DNA from: Sacculina carcini
Taxonomy: Eukaryota > Arthropoda > Thecostraca > Sacculinidae
Reading direction: 5' to 3'
Assembly: GCA_916048095.2 (NCBI GenBank)
Contig: OU696581.1
Location: 2,719,445 to 2,783,444 of the forward strand
DNA: 64,000 nucleotides
Part shown: piece by piece, positions 1 to 11,434 of the stretch
Numbering within the stretch: position 1 is the first letter of the stretch
Layout of the letters: every line of letters begins with the position of its first letter
The notes under the pieces: model-generated
What the model saw: the letters and a program-made list of their open reading frames with translations, nothing else
What the model was told of the DNA's origin: nothing
The model's database searches: none
Made by a program: the position numbers and the translations under genes

Positions 1-2
1 TA

Positions 3-4
<2 letters not shown>

Positions 5-71
<67 letters not shown>
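5..71. repeat. (TG)n microsatellite in an ANP32 intron
   Basis: About 67 bp of uninterrupted GT dinucleotide, starting a few bases downstream (on the minus strand) of the donor that ends the third ANP32 exon. On the coding strand it reads (CA)n. Confidence 0.95.
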
Positions 72-72
<1 letters not shown>

Positions 73-78
73 AAGTCA

Positions 79-480
<402 letters not shown>

Positions 481-685
481 TCACGCCTCCACTGTTGCTG
501 AAACCGCTGCTCACTGGTTTGACAACAGAAAATTAAATAATAGAAAATATAAGTAATAATTAATAACATCTACAAAAAAGTCGACTAGAATAATATATTA
601 AACTAAATTGATGGACGGAAGATTGGAAATAAGAATTAACATCAACATACACCCACAAAATATAAATACATATTTACACACAAAC

Positions 686-829
686 CTTGCGCAGTTTCGG
701 CAAACACGGAAAGCCTTTGAGCGTGGTGAGACCGGCGCTGTTCAAACTCAGTGATTCCAGATTGGTGAATTTGTCGGTGAGACCCTCAATGCTCTGCGAC
801 TTACAGTTGTCCAAATTGAGGTCGGTCAG
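686..829 (-). CDS. ANP32: ANP32 family protein, exon 2
   Basis: This 48-codon exon encodes LTDLNLDNCKSQSIEGLTDK and NLESLSLNSAGLTTLKGF, ending LPKLRK. That is the first two leucine-rich repeats of ANP32. The acceptor TATCAG|CTG has an ordinary pyrimidine-rich tract and the donor is AAG|GTTTGT. Both borders fall between codons, so it joins exon 1 (ending PEE) and exon 3 (starting LEL) in phase 0. The joined order matches the family without gaps. Confidence 0.93.
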
Positions 830-1382
830 CTGATACAGAGCAGAAACGGCGGCAAAATGACAAGTGGAAGTTCACCAGAATGGCGACTTGACATGAGCAA
901 TACATCACTTTTAAAAATATCGATCACATTAAGAGAATATTGGATGTATATCAATACGCCCGCCATGAGTTTATGCGTGTATTGTATAATGTTATGAAGC
1001 ATATTTGTTATGTGGTAGTTATGCGAGCCCCTTAGGAAGAGTGAAGCTATAAATATGCTTAAAGAATATAAATAATAAGAAAGGATAGTGTGAACGAACG
1101 AGCTAAAACTATGCTCCGCCTATGTCAAAATGATTAAGTCACTTTCGACAAAAATAGACATCCGGTCTTCAGCAATTACCTTCTTTCTAGTCTAACCGGC
1201 CTATATTTCAAACAATACTTCCATTTCAACTTATTCAACTCATTTCAACCCTCAAAACTTAACAAACCTCAGAAGATACTTGTGAGTTCCATGGGAAAAA
1301 TAGCAGAATATCAAAGCAGCTTCAGTAGATAACCGCTCGAGTTGGAAAGCAATAAAAACGACTGTCACGGAAACATACTCAC

Positions 1383-1430
1383 TTCCTCGGGTTTACGACC
1401 ACGTAGCTCTAATCCAATGCGCTTCTCCAT
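1383..1430 (-). CDS. ANP32: ANP32 family protein, exon 1 with start codon
   Basis: A 16-codon first exon encodes MEKRIGLELRGRKPEE, the N-terminal helix of ANP32 (family pattern M-x-K-R-I-x-L-E-L-R). The ATG follows GGATTAAA, and the donor GAA|GTGAGT is a strong consensus in phase 0 with exon 2. The mRNA start must lie above 1430. No obvious TATA box was seen. Confidence 0.92.
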
Positions 1431-3075
1431 TTTAATCCGCTGAGCTCTAACTGAAAGCAACAACGTGAAAAAATCGCAACGCAAAACAACTAGCTACAAC
1501 AACTTGAATTGCTCTCACGCAGCGCTAGTTGGCGCGATGGCCTTGGATATTGTTGCCAAATATTTCATGTTGAAAATCGCTAAGTGCGTGGTTACGTTTT
1601 TCACGTATTCCAACTATTATTTGGATAAAAATGGGTTTTGAATGTATCCTGTATAATATACATGCAATTCCCAGACCTAAAAATTTAAACGAATGAATTA
1701 TTTATAAAATATATTCTTGAGAATATATTAGAATATATTCTTGAGAGATTCGGGATGTTTGAAAAACAATATATGTATATATATATTCAAAATAATACAT
1801 CTTCACCGACAGCATATAATTAACACAAGACGAATACAAGGGTGAATTTTTAACGCAAAAACGAAGAACTTTGAGGGTAATACGCGAAAAATATGTGTAA
1901 AATTTTGAAATAGGAACAAGCAGACAGGGTTTGTTTGGTTTAAACCAAGTGGTTTTTTATCAAAAATCATATTTTTTGGAAAATTGTTTTTTTTGACAGA
2001 AATGATTTTTCTCATATAGGAATGATAAAATATTTTCAGAATTAGTCAATGAGTTCATTAATGCAGTTTTAAATCTTCATAAATAATACTTTTTGACATG
2101 ATTTTAAGGGTTTGCACGATATGGGAAACATTTTTATTAACATTTTTGGTTTTTGCTGGGGAAACATTGTAGTTGGTATTTATGGGAAATCCTAAATATT
2201 TACGACAAAACATTTGAGTTTCTATGAAAATCACTATTTTTAGAAACCACTGAGTTAAAAAAAACTGTTTTACTCTGAAAACAAACATGAATTAACCTCC
2301 ATGGACAAAACGATTTTTAGTCACTAGTTTTTCATAAATAAGACCACTGGGTATTTGGTTTGGACTTTGCAAACATATGTGGATGAATAAAATCGACTGC
2401 TATCGCAATTGGAAGCGGTTTAAAACTTCCGTTGCCTATAGGTGCTACAAGGTGAAATTCAAGATCCTGTGTGTGCATTTTTATGATTTTATTTTTATCT
2501 TTTTTAAATATTTGCAAAACTCTTGGTGAGTGGTACTAAAATATGTTTAACTATATACTAAATAGCATTGTACAATCCTTTTTTTGATTTGTGTGTGCAA
2601 AGTGTAAAAAACCAAATAAACCAAAAAAACAATGTTTTTTTGTTTTTTCTAAAAAAAACATGGTTTTTGTTTTTTTTGGAGAAAAACACGTTTTTTCAAA
2701 CCTTGTAAGCAAAGGAAGGAGCGGATTACATAAATAATATAATTCATTATGAAAAAACAATCAAAGGTTGGATACGGCATTGGCCGCTGGCAATTAAAAA
2801 CACGCAATCGGTGCTCTCTATATATTATTACATACGCGGTATAAAAGTGATCGGTCGATGTGTCGACCAATATCTTGACGCCAATGAGTAAACAATTTCG
2901 CCAATGTACACCTAAAAGAAAATGTTCGCACAATATGCAATCAGCAACAAAACAAAAAACCACACAACACAAACAACAAAACAAATTGCAACCGTCTAAT
3001 GAAAACGTAAACAAATGTCGATCCAATTGTGATGTGATTGCGACGGACGAAGTGAAGTAAAATGAACACAACACA
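1431..3075. other. AT-rich intergenic spacer between two minus-strand genes
   Basis: The spacer runs from the ANP32 5' end to the stop of the zinc-finger gene. It is AT-rich and rich in A/T homopolymers. It holds only short chance reading frames without codon bias. A TTTATT at 2488-2493 (AATAAA on the minus strand) lies about 580 nt past the zinc-finger stop and could be its poly(A) signal. No repeat family recognised. Confidence 0.6.
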
Positions 3076-4745
3076 TCAACTCGACGCCAGAATATCCTCC
3101 ACCTCCTGCTTGACAATCACCATATGCTGCGCTTCATTGTGTGCGCCATCATTTGCCGCCTCTGCGTCACCATCGTCATCGTCAGCCTCCTTCTCCAGTT
3201 TCACCTCACACACGGCCGCCGCTGACGTCATCGCCTCGGCACCGACGCATCCATCGTCGTCGGGAGCAGCTGCCGCTGCCGCCGCCTCCGAGGACACAGA
3301 GACAATTTTCACTGCCGACAGCGCGTGGCGACGCGGAGCCGCGTGGCGCGAGTGAAAATGCCGCACCAGCAGCGTAGCGCGCACAAACGTCGCCTGACAC
3401 ATGTTGCACGGGAACGGCGTGCGCACGCCGTGCTGCCGCCGCACGTGCTCCTCGTAGGCGCGCAGCGTGCGGTCGGCGCGGCCGCACAACGGACACCGGT
3501 ACGGCAGCTTGTGAAAGACGAGCGCGTGCCCGTTGGCCTGGCCGATGCGGCGAAACGTCGCGCCGCACCGGTCGCACATAAAATCGCCGCCACAGCCGTC
3601 GGCGGCCGGCGGCCGGTCCAGCGAGGGCGGCGGACGCGGCACGGCGGCCGCGGCCGTCTCGCCGGCACGACACCGCTGCCGATGCTCAAACAGCTCCAGC
3701 CGTGAGCCGCAACGACACTGACACTGATTACACACCAGCGGATGATCGCGCACATGCTGGTCCACCTCCGACCGCGAGCCGAAATACAGCGCGCACAACG
3801 GACAAGGCTCGGCATCGACCGGCCGCCGCGTGCGACGTCGAGCCGCCGACGCTGACGTTTTAGCGGCAGCAGCGACAGTGGACGGGACGGACGGCATGCT
3901 GGTTGGACGCACGGACACACAGCGCGGCCGCACCAGAGCCACACCGCCGGCGACTGGCGCCGACGTGTGTCCAGCCACTGTCGCACCATCGCCACGACCG
4001 CCGCTGCCACAAGCAATACTGCCACTCTTCTGCTGCAGAATCGACGCCAGAATGGTGTTGCTACGCACCAGCGACTCGTTGATAATGCGATGACTGTTAA
4101 TACAGCCGCGAACTGTCACCACGCCACCGCTGCCAACGCCGTCGTCGTCGGTGGCCGTGGCCGTGGCGTTCAAGCTGGCCACGTTGAGATTACGCATGTC
4201 GGCCTTGGCCAGCCGAGTGACCGTCACCGACGAACGCAACCGCTCGCCGCCGCCGCCGCCGTCCGTCAACGCCTGATCGCCGCCGGCCGACGAGGAAGCC
4301 GTCACGGCCGGCATCAACAGACGGCCGTCGGGCAAACGGAACACGGTGAGCGGCGCCGACTGCTTGGCCGCGGCCGCACCACTGACGACTGTTGCTGGCT
4401 GCGACACGGACGGAGGCACGGGCGCCGGTGCCTGAGGGGCGGCGACCAGCGAGGACGTCGAGCAAGTGATGCGAGCGCCAGTAGACTGGTGCGATACCAC
4501 CACCATCGGCTTGGGACGCAGCGTTTTGAGCGGCGCCATAGTCCTGACCGCCGCCGCCGTCGCTGCTGCTGCCGCTGTGTCGCTGGCGGTTGAGCGTGCC
4601 GGCAGAGCGGAGATAGCCGATTCCGGCGCGACGTCGACCGCACACGACGGACTTGGCGGATTGGCGGCAGTGCTGGCGCTCGGCGGCGTGCGGCGCTTGA
4701 CCATCAGTGTAAGTCGAGGAGGAGGACGCAACACGACCATTGCTG
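3076..4745 (-). CDS. ZAD-like/C2H2 zinc-finger protein, exon 3 (five C2H2 fingers)
   Basis: The last and largest exon encodes about 555 residues and ends with a stop at 3076. Five Cys2-His2-type fingers lie in its C-terminal half: CPLCALYF, CNQCQCRC (second finger ends with Cys instead of His), CDRCGATF, CPLCGRAD and CNMCQATF. The N-terminal half is Ala/Ser/Thr-rich low complexity. The tail is acidic with two SUMO consensus sites, VKLE and VKQE. It is probably a nuclear DNA-binding regulator. The acceptor GACAG|CA joins exon 2 in phase; an overlapping second CAG makes a NAGNAG acceptor that would drop one Ala codon. An alternative reading starts translation at the ATG at 4740 without upstream exons. 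The target genes cannot be told. Confidence 0.85.
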
Positions 4746-4823
4746 CTGTCTTTTCGTCGGCCACACGGTCGCTCTGTTTGCATGCACGACACACACAAAT
4801 ACACATATATCGGTTTTTGATAT

Positions 4824-5119
4824 TGTAGCAAACAAAAAATCTAAATTATATCACAGAAAGGCGCGCGTGGGCATCACTGCCCCACGCGCGCCTACAAGAG
4901 GTCACACCACAATCGCAGCTCAAACCAGACTCTAGCTCACACCGTCACACACGGGAGCACAAACGGACACACACACACACGCACAGTCCTCACGCACACC
5001 GCCACAACCAATCAGCGGCGAGCCGGTCAATCGCTCGCCGCCGCGGGGCATGCACACTTCATGAAACGCATACATACAAACACATCACCAAACAACGCAA
5101 ACACGAACGCAAACGCGAA

Positions 5120-5164
<45 letters not shown>

Positions 5165-5221
5165 GCCACAGACACTCCAACGCGCTCACACACTCTCTCT
5201 CTCGCTCACAATCACACCACA
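4824..5221 (-). repeat. LTR copy A of the miniature LTR element (3' LTR)
   Basis: 398 bp. It contains a GC-rich hairpin near 4860-4894, a long (CA)n near 5119-5162, and a (CT)n tract near its end. It differs from copy B mainly in (CA)n length and in the orientation of the hairpin loop. The polypurine tract lies just inside it. Confidence 0.85.
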
Positions 5222-5897
5222 CCTCCACCTGTTTTTACAGAAACATGAACTATAGAGCATACAATAAAAAAACGCATAACAAACAAACAAAAACAACTAA
5301 ACCCGACGACGGCCTCCACCAGACGCACACACCTTGGCTGCGGCGAAGCACAACACGTCAGGCCCCAGCATCCTCCACGCTCCCGCCTCCGCCCGTGCTC
5401 TTCAGTGCTCCGCCGCAGCCTGCCGTCCTCTTCATCACCGGCTGCCGCGACAGGGCACAACACCTTGACCCCAGCATCCACCATGCTTCCGTCGACACCG
5501 GTGCTCTTCAGCACCCTACCGCGACAGCCGTAACGTCGCCGCACATGCAGGCCACGCCGTCGTCTCAACTCCTTCGTTTTCTCCTCCGGCTTCAGCAGCT
5601 CCTTTCTCTCACATGCCCTCCAGCACCAGCAGCCTCCACCAGCGACCTTCTATATGCCCGGCGACGAGTCTAATACCAGTGCAGGCGGGACGACGAGCAA
5701 CCCTCGGCCACAGCTCCCCCGCAGCTTCCTGCCGGCACCATGCTCTCCTGCCGTCCCCCTGCACACCAACCTGACACGCCGCCGAGCACCTCCACCACGT
5801 CCTCCAGGCCGCTGCAAATACTGGAGGGTACTATCTCCGCTGCTGAAGCCGGGTCGCAGATAAAAAACCACTTCCAAACTAAAAGGCCGAAATAGCT
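5222..5897 (-). other. internal domain of the miniature LTR element, non-coding
   Basis: 676 bp of GC-rich sequence without a long reading frame that resembles gag, protease, reverse transcriptase or integrase. On the minus strand it contains two related stretches with GAAGAGCAC followed by GG and GGAGGATGCTGGGG-like sequence (near 5360-5410 and 5470-5510), a partial internal duplication. It is probably packaging or passenger sequence. Confidence 0.6.
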
Positions 5898-6278
5898 TGT
5901 AGCAAACAAAAAATCTAAATTATATCACAGAAAGGCGCGCGTGGGGCAGTGATGCCCCACGCGCGCCTACAAGAGGTCACACCACAATCGCAGCTCAAAC
6001 CAGACTCTAACTCACACCGTCACACACGGGAGCACAAACGGACACACACACACACACACGCACAGTCCTCACGCACACCGCCACAACCAATCAGCGGCGA
6101 GCCGGTCAATCGCTCGCCGCCGCGGGGCATGCACACTTCATGAAACGCATACATACAAACACATCACCAAACAACGCAAACACGAACGCAAACGCGAATC
6201 ACACACACACACACACTAAGCCACAGACACTCCAACGCGCTCACACACTCTCTCTCTCTCGCTCACAATCACACCACA
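5898..6278 (-). repeat. LTR copy B of the miniature LTR element (5' LTR)
   Basis: 381 bp, the partner of the repeat at 4824-5221. It carries a perfect 15-bp inverted repeat with a 4-base loop at 5935-5968. In copy A the same hairpin has the reverse-complement loop. Confidence 0.85.
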
Positions 6279-6283
6279 GATAT

Positions 6284-6990
6284 ACTGTCCGTTCGTCTGT
6301 GAGCGCGTGCTCAAACAGCTGTTTATCCCTGTTTATATGACAATAAACTCAATCAAATGAGCAAAAAATCCAATGTCAAACGGAAAATACAGACAAAAAC
6401 AGACACACATATTGAACGCATGTTTTCACATTGCCTAGGATATCAGCTATCGGCTAAACAGAAGAAATTACCGGCACAAAACAACAGCAACAAACAAAAC
6501 GGCAAGCAAAGTTAATTTAGAACCAAACAATATCGCAAAAACGCAAGCCACACATTTACAATACTACACATACACGAATACTGAGAACAAAAAACAACAA
6601 GCTCATTATTGAGTATCTCATTAACATCATTGCTACCTCTGCTGTCGCGGCGGAATCGCCAATAGTTGACGGCTGGGAATCGCCACGCTGTAAATATTCG
6701 TCACAATCTGAGACACACCAACAAACACACACAATTATCTATAGATGAAATATATTTGAATGGACTATATATATATATATATGGAATAGATTTGAAAAGC
6801 CTTTTTCACTACAGAATCACCGCAAAAACTCAAAGGTTAACTCAATAACAAATTTGTAGTGAATGTGGAATTTTAGTTGGCAAAATAATGCATCCCTAAG
6901 TTGACTGCTGAAAAACACACAGAAGAAACCAGAAAACAACAGAAAAAGTTGAACTTACTTTTCACGATGTCCTTACTGCTAATCTGCACC

Positions 6991-7053
<63 letters not shown>

Positions 7054-7083
7054 CAACACACATATATGAAGCTCAAAGCGGCA
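6284..7083. other. intron 2 of the zinc-finger gene, AT-rich with (CA)n
   Basis: Unremarkable AT-rich intron sequence with two adjoining (CA)n runs at 6991-7052. No coding signal or recognised repeat apart from the microsatellite. Confidence 0.6.
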
Positions 7084-7406
7084 GGCAAGGGTGTAGATTT
7101 GTATGGAGACTCGGGGGGACGACATCCATCATGCATTAGTGTTAAATGATGGCTCAATGGGTCAATTACATGAGACCCTCAACCATTTTGTGTCTATTCA
7201 ATTACAACCCACATATACCAATGAAGAGTATATTGCATATATTGCATGCAATTGCATACACACATGCTTGTCGTGTGTTGTTAATTTTTTGCTTTGCGGA
7301 TTTCGATGCCAATATACCCAATGAACTGAACTCAGCAGAATTATCGAGGGATATAATTGCATATTCATCCTGAGAGCCAATTAGTCGGGGTTATATATAC
7401 ACCTGG
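7084..7406 (-). mobile_element. MITE, family A (GGGCGTAGAT termini), copy 1
   Basis: About 320 bp, related in inverse orientation to the sequences at 42015-43755 and 57558-57864. It starts GGCAAGGGTGTAGATTTG and shares the blocks CTCGGGGGGA, CATGCATTAGTGTT, the CCCTCAACCATTTTGTG region and GGTATAATTGC-like blocks. It has no protein-coding capacity. It lies in intron 2 of the zinc-finger gene. Confidence 0.65.
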
Positions 7407-7556
7407 CAACCGATAAGTCTACAAGAAATGGCCACAATGACAGGCATGCGAGAAACTCACCACCACACGACAGTCGAAGTTGACTTGCGGTAGAACTAGC
7501 TGACCCGGTGAATGACACTGTCGTTTGTCTGTCACAGAACAGTGACAACAGAGAAA

Positions 7557-7563
7557 CACACAC

Positions 7564-7613
<50 letters not shown>

Positions 7614-7622
7614 ACACACACA
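7557..7622. repeat. (CA)n microsatellite
   Basis: About 65 bp of CA repeats broken by three TA steps. A separate (TG)n tract follows at 7754-7810, so the intron holds two runs of opposite sense that could pair in RNA. Confidence 0.9.
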
Positions 7623-7826
7623 GGAAACTCAAATGCCAGTGATAGTGAGACAATGCTGAGTTGAAAACGTGTAACAACACTCAACTGAAATCAAATGTCA
7701 TTATCCAGTGCAACATTGTCAAGCTCTACCATCAAAGAGAACACCACCGACACATGTGTGTGTGTGTGTGTGTGTGTATGTGTGTGTGTGTGTGTGTATG
7801 TGTGTGTGTGACCGCTCGCTTATCAC

Positions 7827-8319
7827 CTGCATGTGTATCTTGCTCAATCACTTGGCTGTCTGCACGAGACGGCGGGCGTTTGCCGCATGCCACATCCACT
7901 TGATCCATGTCGTTGATTTGGTTGATGTCGCCGTCACTGACTGCCGCCGCCAACACCGGCTTCTCTGCCAGCGTATGGTTTGTGCCCGAGGCGACACTCG
8001 CGGCGTGGCCAATATGACGCGCCTTGGCGTACACTTGGCGCAGTCGGCCGCACACGCCGGCCAACTGCCGCCGCTTCATACGCAGCTCGCGCGACAGCCG
8101 GTCGTAGCGACGCACCAGATCGCTGCACAGCGCACACAACACACGCCGACCGGCCGCGTCGCTTTTGCCATTGTCTCGGCCGCTGGCTGCGTCATTTTCG
8201 CCGCCGCTTCCGCCACCGTCGCCGCAGCTGGCGGTCGTGTCCACGTCTGCGTGTGCGTTGGCATCGGACACAGTCGTTGAGGCCGGTGCGGCGACATTTG
8301 TTGTCGGTAAATCTTTCTC
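7827..8319 (-). CDS. ZAD-like/C2H2 zinc-finger protein, exon 2
   Basis: The 493-nt exon starts in phase 0 after GCGCCAG|GAG and leaves one base at the donor CATGCAG|GTGATA. It encodes EKDLPTTNVAAP, then a Gly/Ser/Asp-rich linker, then RRVLCALCSDLVRRYDRLSR followed by a basic helix. A C-x2-C followed by a helical segment is how a zinc-finger-associated domain (ZAD) ends; the first C-x2-C pair would be in exon 1. The acceptor has a (TG)n run about 27 nt upstream. ZAD identity is inference, because the linker between the two Cys pairs is longer than usual. Confidence 0.7.
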
Positions 8320-8347
8320 CTGGCGCAGCCGACACACGACGAGCATC

Positions 8348-8380
<33 letters not shown>
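8348..8380. repeat. (CA)n microsatellite upstream of an acceptor
   Basis: On the minus strand this is (TG)16, ending 28 nt before the exon 2 acceptor of the zinc-finger gene. Confidence 0.9.
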
Positions 8381-8383
<3 letters not shown>

Positions 8384-8492
8384 TATACCTCACGCCTAGA
8401 TTTATATATGACGATTAAATGTCACACACTATCACGGCAATGTCCAATACAGAAGCCACTATCGCACTCCGGCGGTTCAGCAGCGCACTCAC

Positions 8493-8879
8493 CTTGAGTA
8501 GCAGCACACGGGCGGCCACCTGGGACATGGTAGCGCGACAGAAGGGCAGCAGATGCGAGGCGCTGCACGACGGAGGCCACGCGCTGCACAAGTTGCCGCA
8601 CAGTATGCACGAGCATTGAGCGTCGCCGCCGCCGCCGGCCGCCGAACAGATGGCGCTCTCGGTCGTGCCGCCGAACGCGACGCTTTGTCGCACGTTGCGC
8701 CACAGCGGCTCACATGCGCCGCCATTGTCGCCGTTCTGCTCGGCGGCTCGCAAGACGTGTGGCGCGTCGATTTCGGCGTCGTTGCGGCTGTCGTCGACCG
8801 GCACTGTCGGGCTGGATGAATGCCCGGCGACCAGCGAAGACGACAGTGCGCCCGCCCTAGTGCTGCGTCGCGTGCTCAT
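8493..8879 (-). CDS. ZAD-like/C2H2 zinc-finger protein, exon 1 with start codon
   Basis: The 129-codon first exon runs from ATG at 8879 (context GTGATGAGC) to the donor AAG|GTGAGT, phase 0. After an acidic, Ser-rich N-terminus it encodes QCSCILCGNLCSAW, a C-x2-C cluster, then a hydrophobic stretch ending VAARVLLLK. With the C-x2-C of exon 2 this could form a treble-clef ZAD for dimerisation. Joined exons 1-3 total 849 residues with an open frame, which supports the model. Codon use is strongly G/C-ending like the neighbouring exons. Confidence 0.7.
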
Positions 8880-9254
8880 CACTGTTCAGAGTGCCGGAAA
8901 TATTGATTGCACACGAAAATGACGTATAGAGTAGAAAAATAAACAAACGTCATATGAAACAAGGCAAAAAGGAGAAGCAAACAAAGAACGTGACAAAAAA
9001 TATATAAAAATTAATATCAATTCATATTAAGAATATATATCGTCATCATTATCATGTATTTGTCAAGCCCAACACAGACATGAACCAAAAATACAACAGA
9101 TGATTCGAGATGTCAGAATGACGGGGCATAGAAAGTGAGTAGCACACCACCGAAAAAACGCATAAATATGAACTATATAACCGTATTCAAAAAGCCACAT
9201 TCAAACTACAGTACGATCAACGCGATGAAACGTAAAGCAATAACTTTTTTTCAG
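8880..9254. other. 5' flank of the zinc-finger gene
   Basis: AT-rich spacer upstream of the ATG at 8879. It should contain the promoter, but no TATA box or initiator could be defended. A, T and TATATA runs lie at 9000-9045. Confidence 0.4.
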
Positions 9255-9390
9255 TTCCGGGAGAAGGATAGGACAGAAGACAGCTGCCGTTACAGGGGGG
9301 GCACCAACTCCGCTGAATTATCGCCCCCCCTGGTCCTGACAGTAGTTGCTCGAAGGGAAGAAGCAGAGGGTCGGCTTTTAGTCGCCTCTC

Positions 9391-10664
9391 AAGCCCCTTT
9401 GACACGAGGCAACTAGTGTCCACCACTAGTTGCTCGCAATGATTAGCAATGTAGTCTTTCACACGAGGCAACTGCGGTTGTCGGTGGCGGCAACCGATAT
9501 TGTCGGTTGCTCGCTCGGGCAACTAGTGGCCGACACCGAAGTTGCCGCCAACGCTTGGTTAACATTGTTTCCGATGGGAGCTTTCACACGAGGACAATGA
9601 GTGGCGCCACTCAGTATGATTCAGCGTGCATTCAGCGCGTGCAATATGATCTAGCACGCCTTCAGTGCTGATTCAGTGTATTGAGTGTTGTGTATTCAGG
9701 GGTAGTTGAGAAATTGAAATGGAGCAAGTTGATTGCCGTGATATAATTGATAGAATAAATACAATTAAATATATACTATAAAATAAATATGGTAGTTTTC
9801 CTCCGTGTTTATTCACATATATCTCAATGGAATTTCTCAACTCACTATACATTTTTTCAATATTTTTCGTATTTCTTCACCATCAACGCCAAAATCATCC
9901 CTGCCTCCACTGATACCATATTTACAACTAAAATAAACCAACTTGAATAACACCTGGCAATTGAGTCTGACACTTTCTATTTATATTCAAGCTGAATAAA
10001 AGTGGCTTCAATATCGTATAGTCAGGCTTGAAATCACACTATTTATTTCGACTTTTTATATCCAATTTGTTGGATAGGGACGACGGGAATTAATAATAAG
10101 TGTCAAGTATTATTGTTAGTTATAATCATTAATTATTACTGTTAGAACCTTGAATTCATAATCTGCAAAAACATGCTCGTATATAATACTTTTATTTCTC
10201 CTCACTTGAATTATATTGGATTATAGACCTTTCCCGTGCATACAGGCTACACGTTCCAAAACAAGCCGTTCGGCTTATACCATAAAATTATATAAATTTT
10301 TTGAGTTTGTATGTGTTTTGCCCACGGCATAGCCACACATACAACAGAAAAATTAAAAAATTATTATTAAATTTAATATTATACCTGGCGTAAAATTGAA
10401 AGTGATTGAAAAATGCAATATTGAAATTGATTCCTGGAAAAACCTATTGAAATAATCGCAATACAATATACATTTTCGAAATATCTGCAAAATCTGCCTG
10501 ACATCAATAAAATAAATCGGCCTATCCTACTGTCCAGTTAGTACATAAAAATATATGTGAGAAACAACAGACTGGAGGAGCCATGGTTGCTATGTCACGT
10601 GCTTTCAAATTTCGCTCAACGGATCAGTTGCTCAACGCGGTTGCCTCGTGTGAAAGGAGCCTTA
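9391..10664. mobile_element. DNA transposon remnant with ~23-bp inverted termini
   Basis: The left end AAGCCCCTTTGACACGAGGC and the reverse complement of the right end (AAGGCTCCTTTCACACGAGG) match as terminal inverted repeats. Two further internal copies of the CTTTCACACGAGG terminus occur near 9452 and 9580, so the left side is a stack of ends. There is no transposase reading frame. The flanks TTTTAGTCGCCTCT (before) and TACGACACGCAG (after) read as one continuous repeat sequence once the insert is removed, so the insertion is nested. Superfamily uncertain. Confidence 0.6.
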
Positions 10665-11434
10665 CGACACGCAGCGGGCACGACGGCAGTATTCTATATA
10701 CTCTGACCGCAGGGACAGGCAATAACAAAACAGAAATTGACTTATTTTGAAACTGTAGCGTCGCGGACGAACTTTATTATCACACAATGCAATATTATGA
10801 CACAATATCATAGAGACATTTGAATGATCAACATTGAAATTGATAGTAATATCGTCCATATTTATATAAAAATACGCATCGGTATTGATAAATTTTAAAA
10901 TATATCTGCAGACGTAAAGAAAACATTCTCAGGCGTAATCGGATCGGGGTAGGTTCAATTGGGTATTACCAATGGTAGGTGTATCTACTACTTGGGTATT
11001 ATCAAAGGTACTTTTCTGGCTAATGAACTGATTTATAATTTATCGGTAAGCTAATTAACGTTTTTTAAGACGCACTTAAAATCCAAATACAAAAATATCG
11101 GTAATGTTTGTGAACGTATAGAACCTCGGTTGAAACTGAAAGAGTCTTGGATCATTTTTACACCCAGATTTATGTGCTGTTAGATGTTAGGTGCGGGTCC
11201 TCAGTTTTCAACATATTGCCAATAATAATTAATTCCTTTTTGCCTGGCGTCTGCTTTTTGGAGTTTAGTGTTTATTGTGCAAGAAAATAGCTATATGCTG
11301 TTTCCACATTGATTTCTCTAGTTACATTTTGAAATCAAGTTTGTCTTCTGTGTACTGTGGCTTTAACTTGTTGAAACGCATGTTTTCATGGCTGGTCGGC
11401 GAATACAGTGGGCGCACGCAACGAGGAGAGTACA
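10665..11434. other. spacer upstream of BRK1
   Basis: AT-rich. The first ~60 bp continue the older repeat interrupted by the 9391-10664 element. The remainder holds the BRK1 promoter region, with no motif that I can name. Confidence 0.4.

Larger units (their letters stand above)
4824..6278 (-). mobile_element. miniature LTR element (TRIM-like) with two LTRs
   Basis: Two near-identical direct repeats, 4824-5221 (398 bp) and 5898-6278 (381 bp), flank 676 bp of unique sequence. Each repeat begins TGTAGC and ends ACCACA, i.e. TG...CA. The whole is bracketed by the 5-bp target duplication GATAT (4819-4823 and 6279-6283). On the minus strand a purine-rich run (AAAAACAGGTGGAGG) directly precedes one LTR, as a polypurine tract should, so the element is read on the minus strand. 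There is no gag or pol reading frame, so it is non-autonomous. It sits in intron 2 of the zinc-finger gene, 79 bp upstream of exon 3 and in the gene's orientation. No primer-binding site was identified with confidence. Confidence 0.85.

Noticed and set aside
3206-4025. Long GC-rich frames on other strands and frames over the zinc-finger, IRS, TRAPPC13 and SelO exons
   Set aside because: They are shadows created by G/C-rich third positions; none shows a domain.
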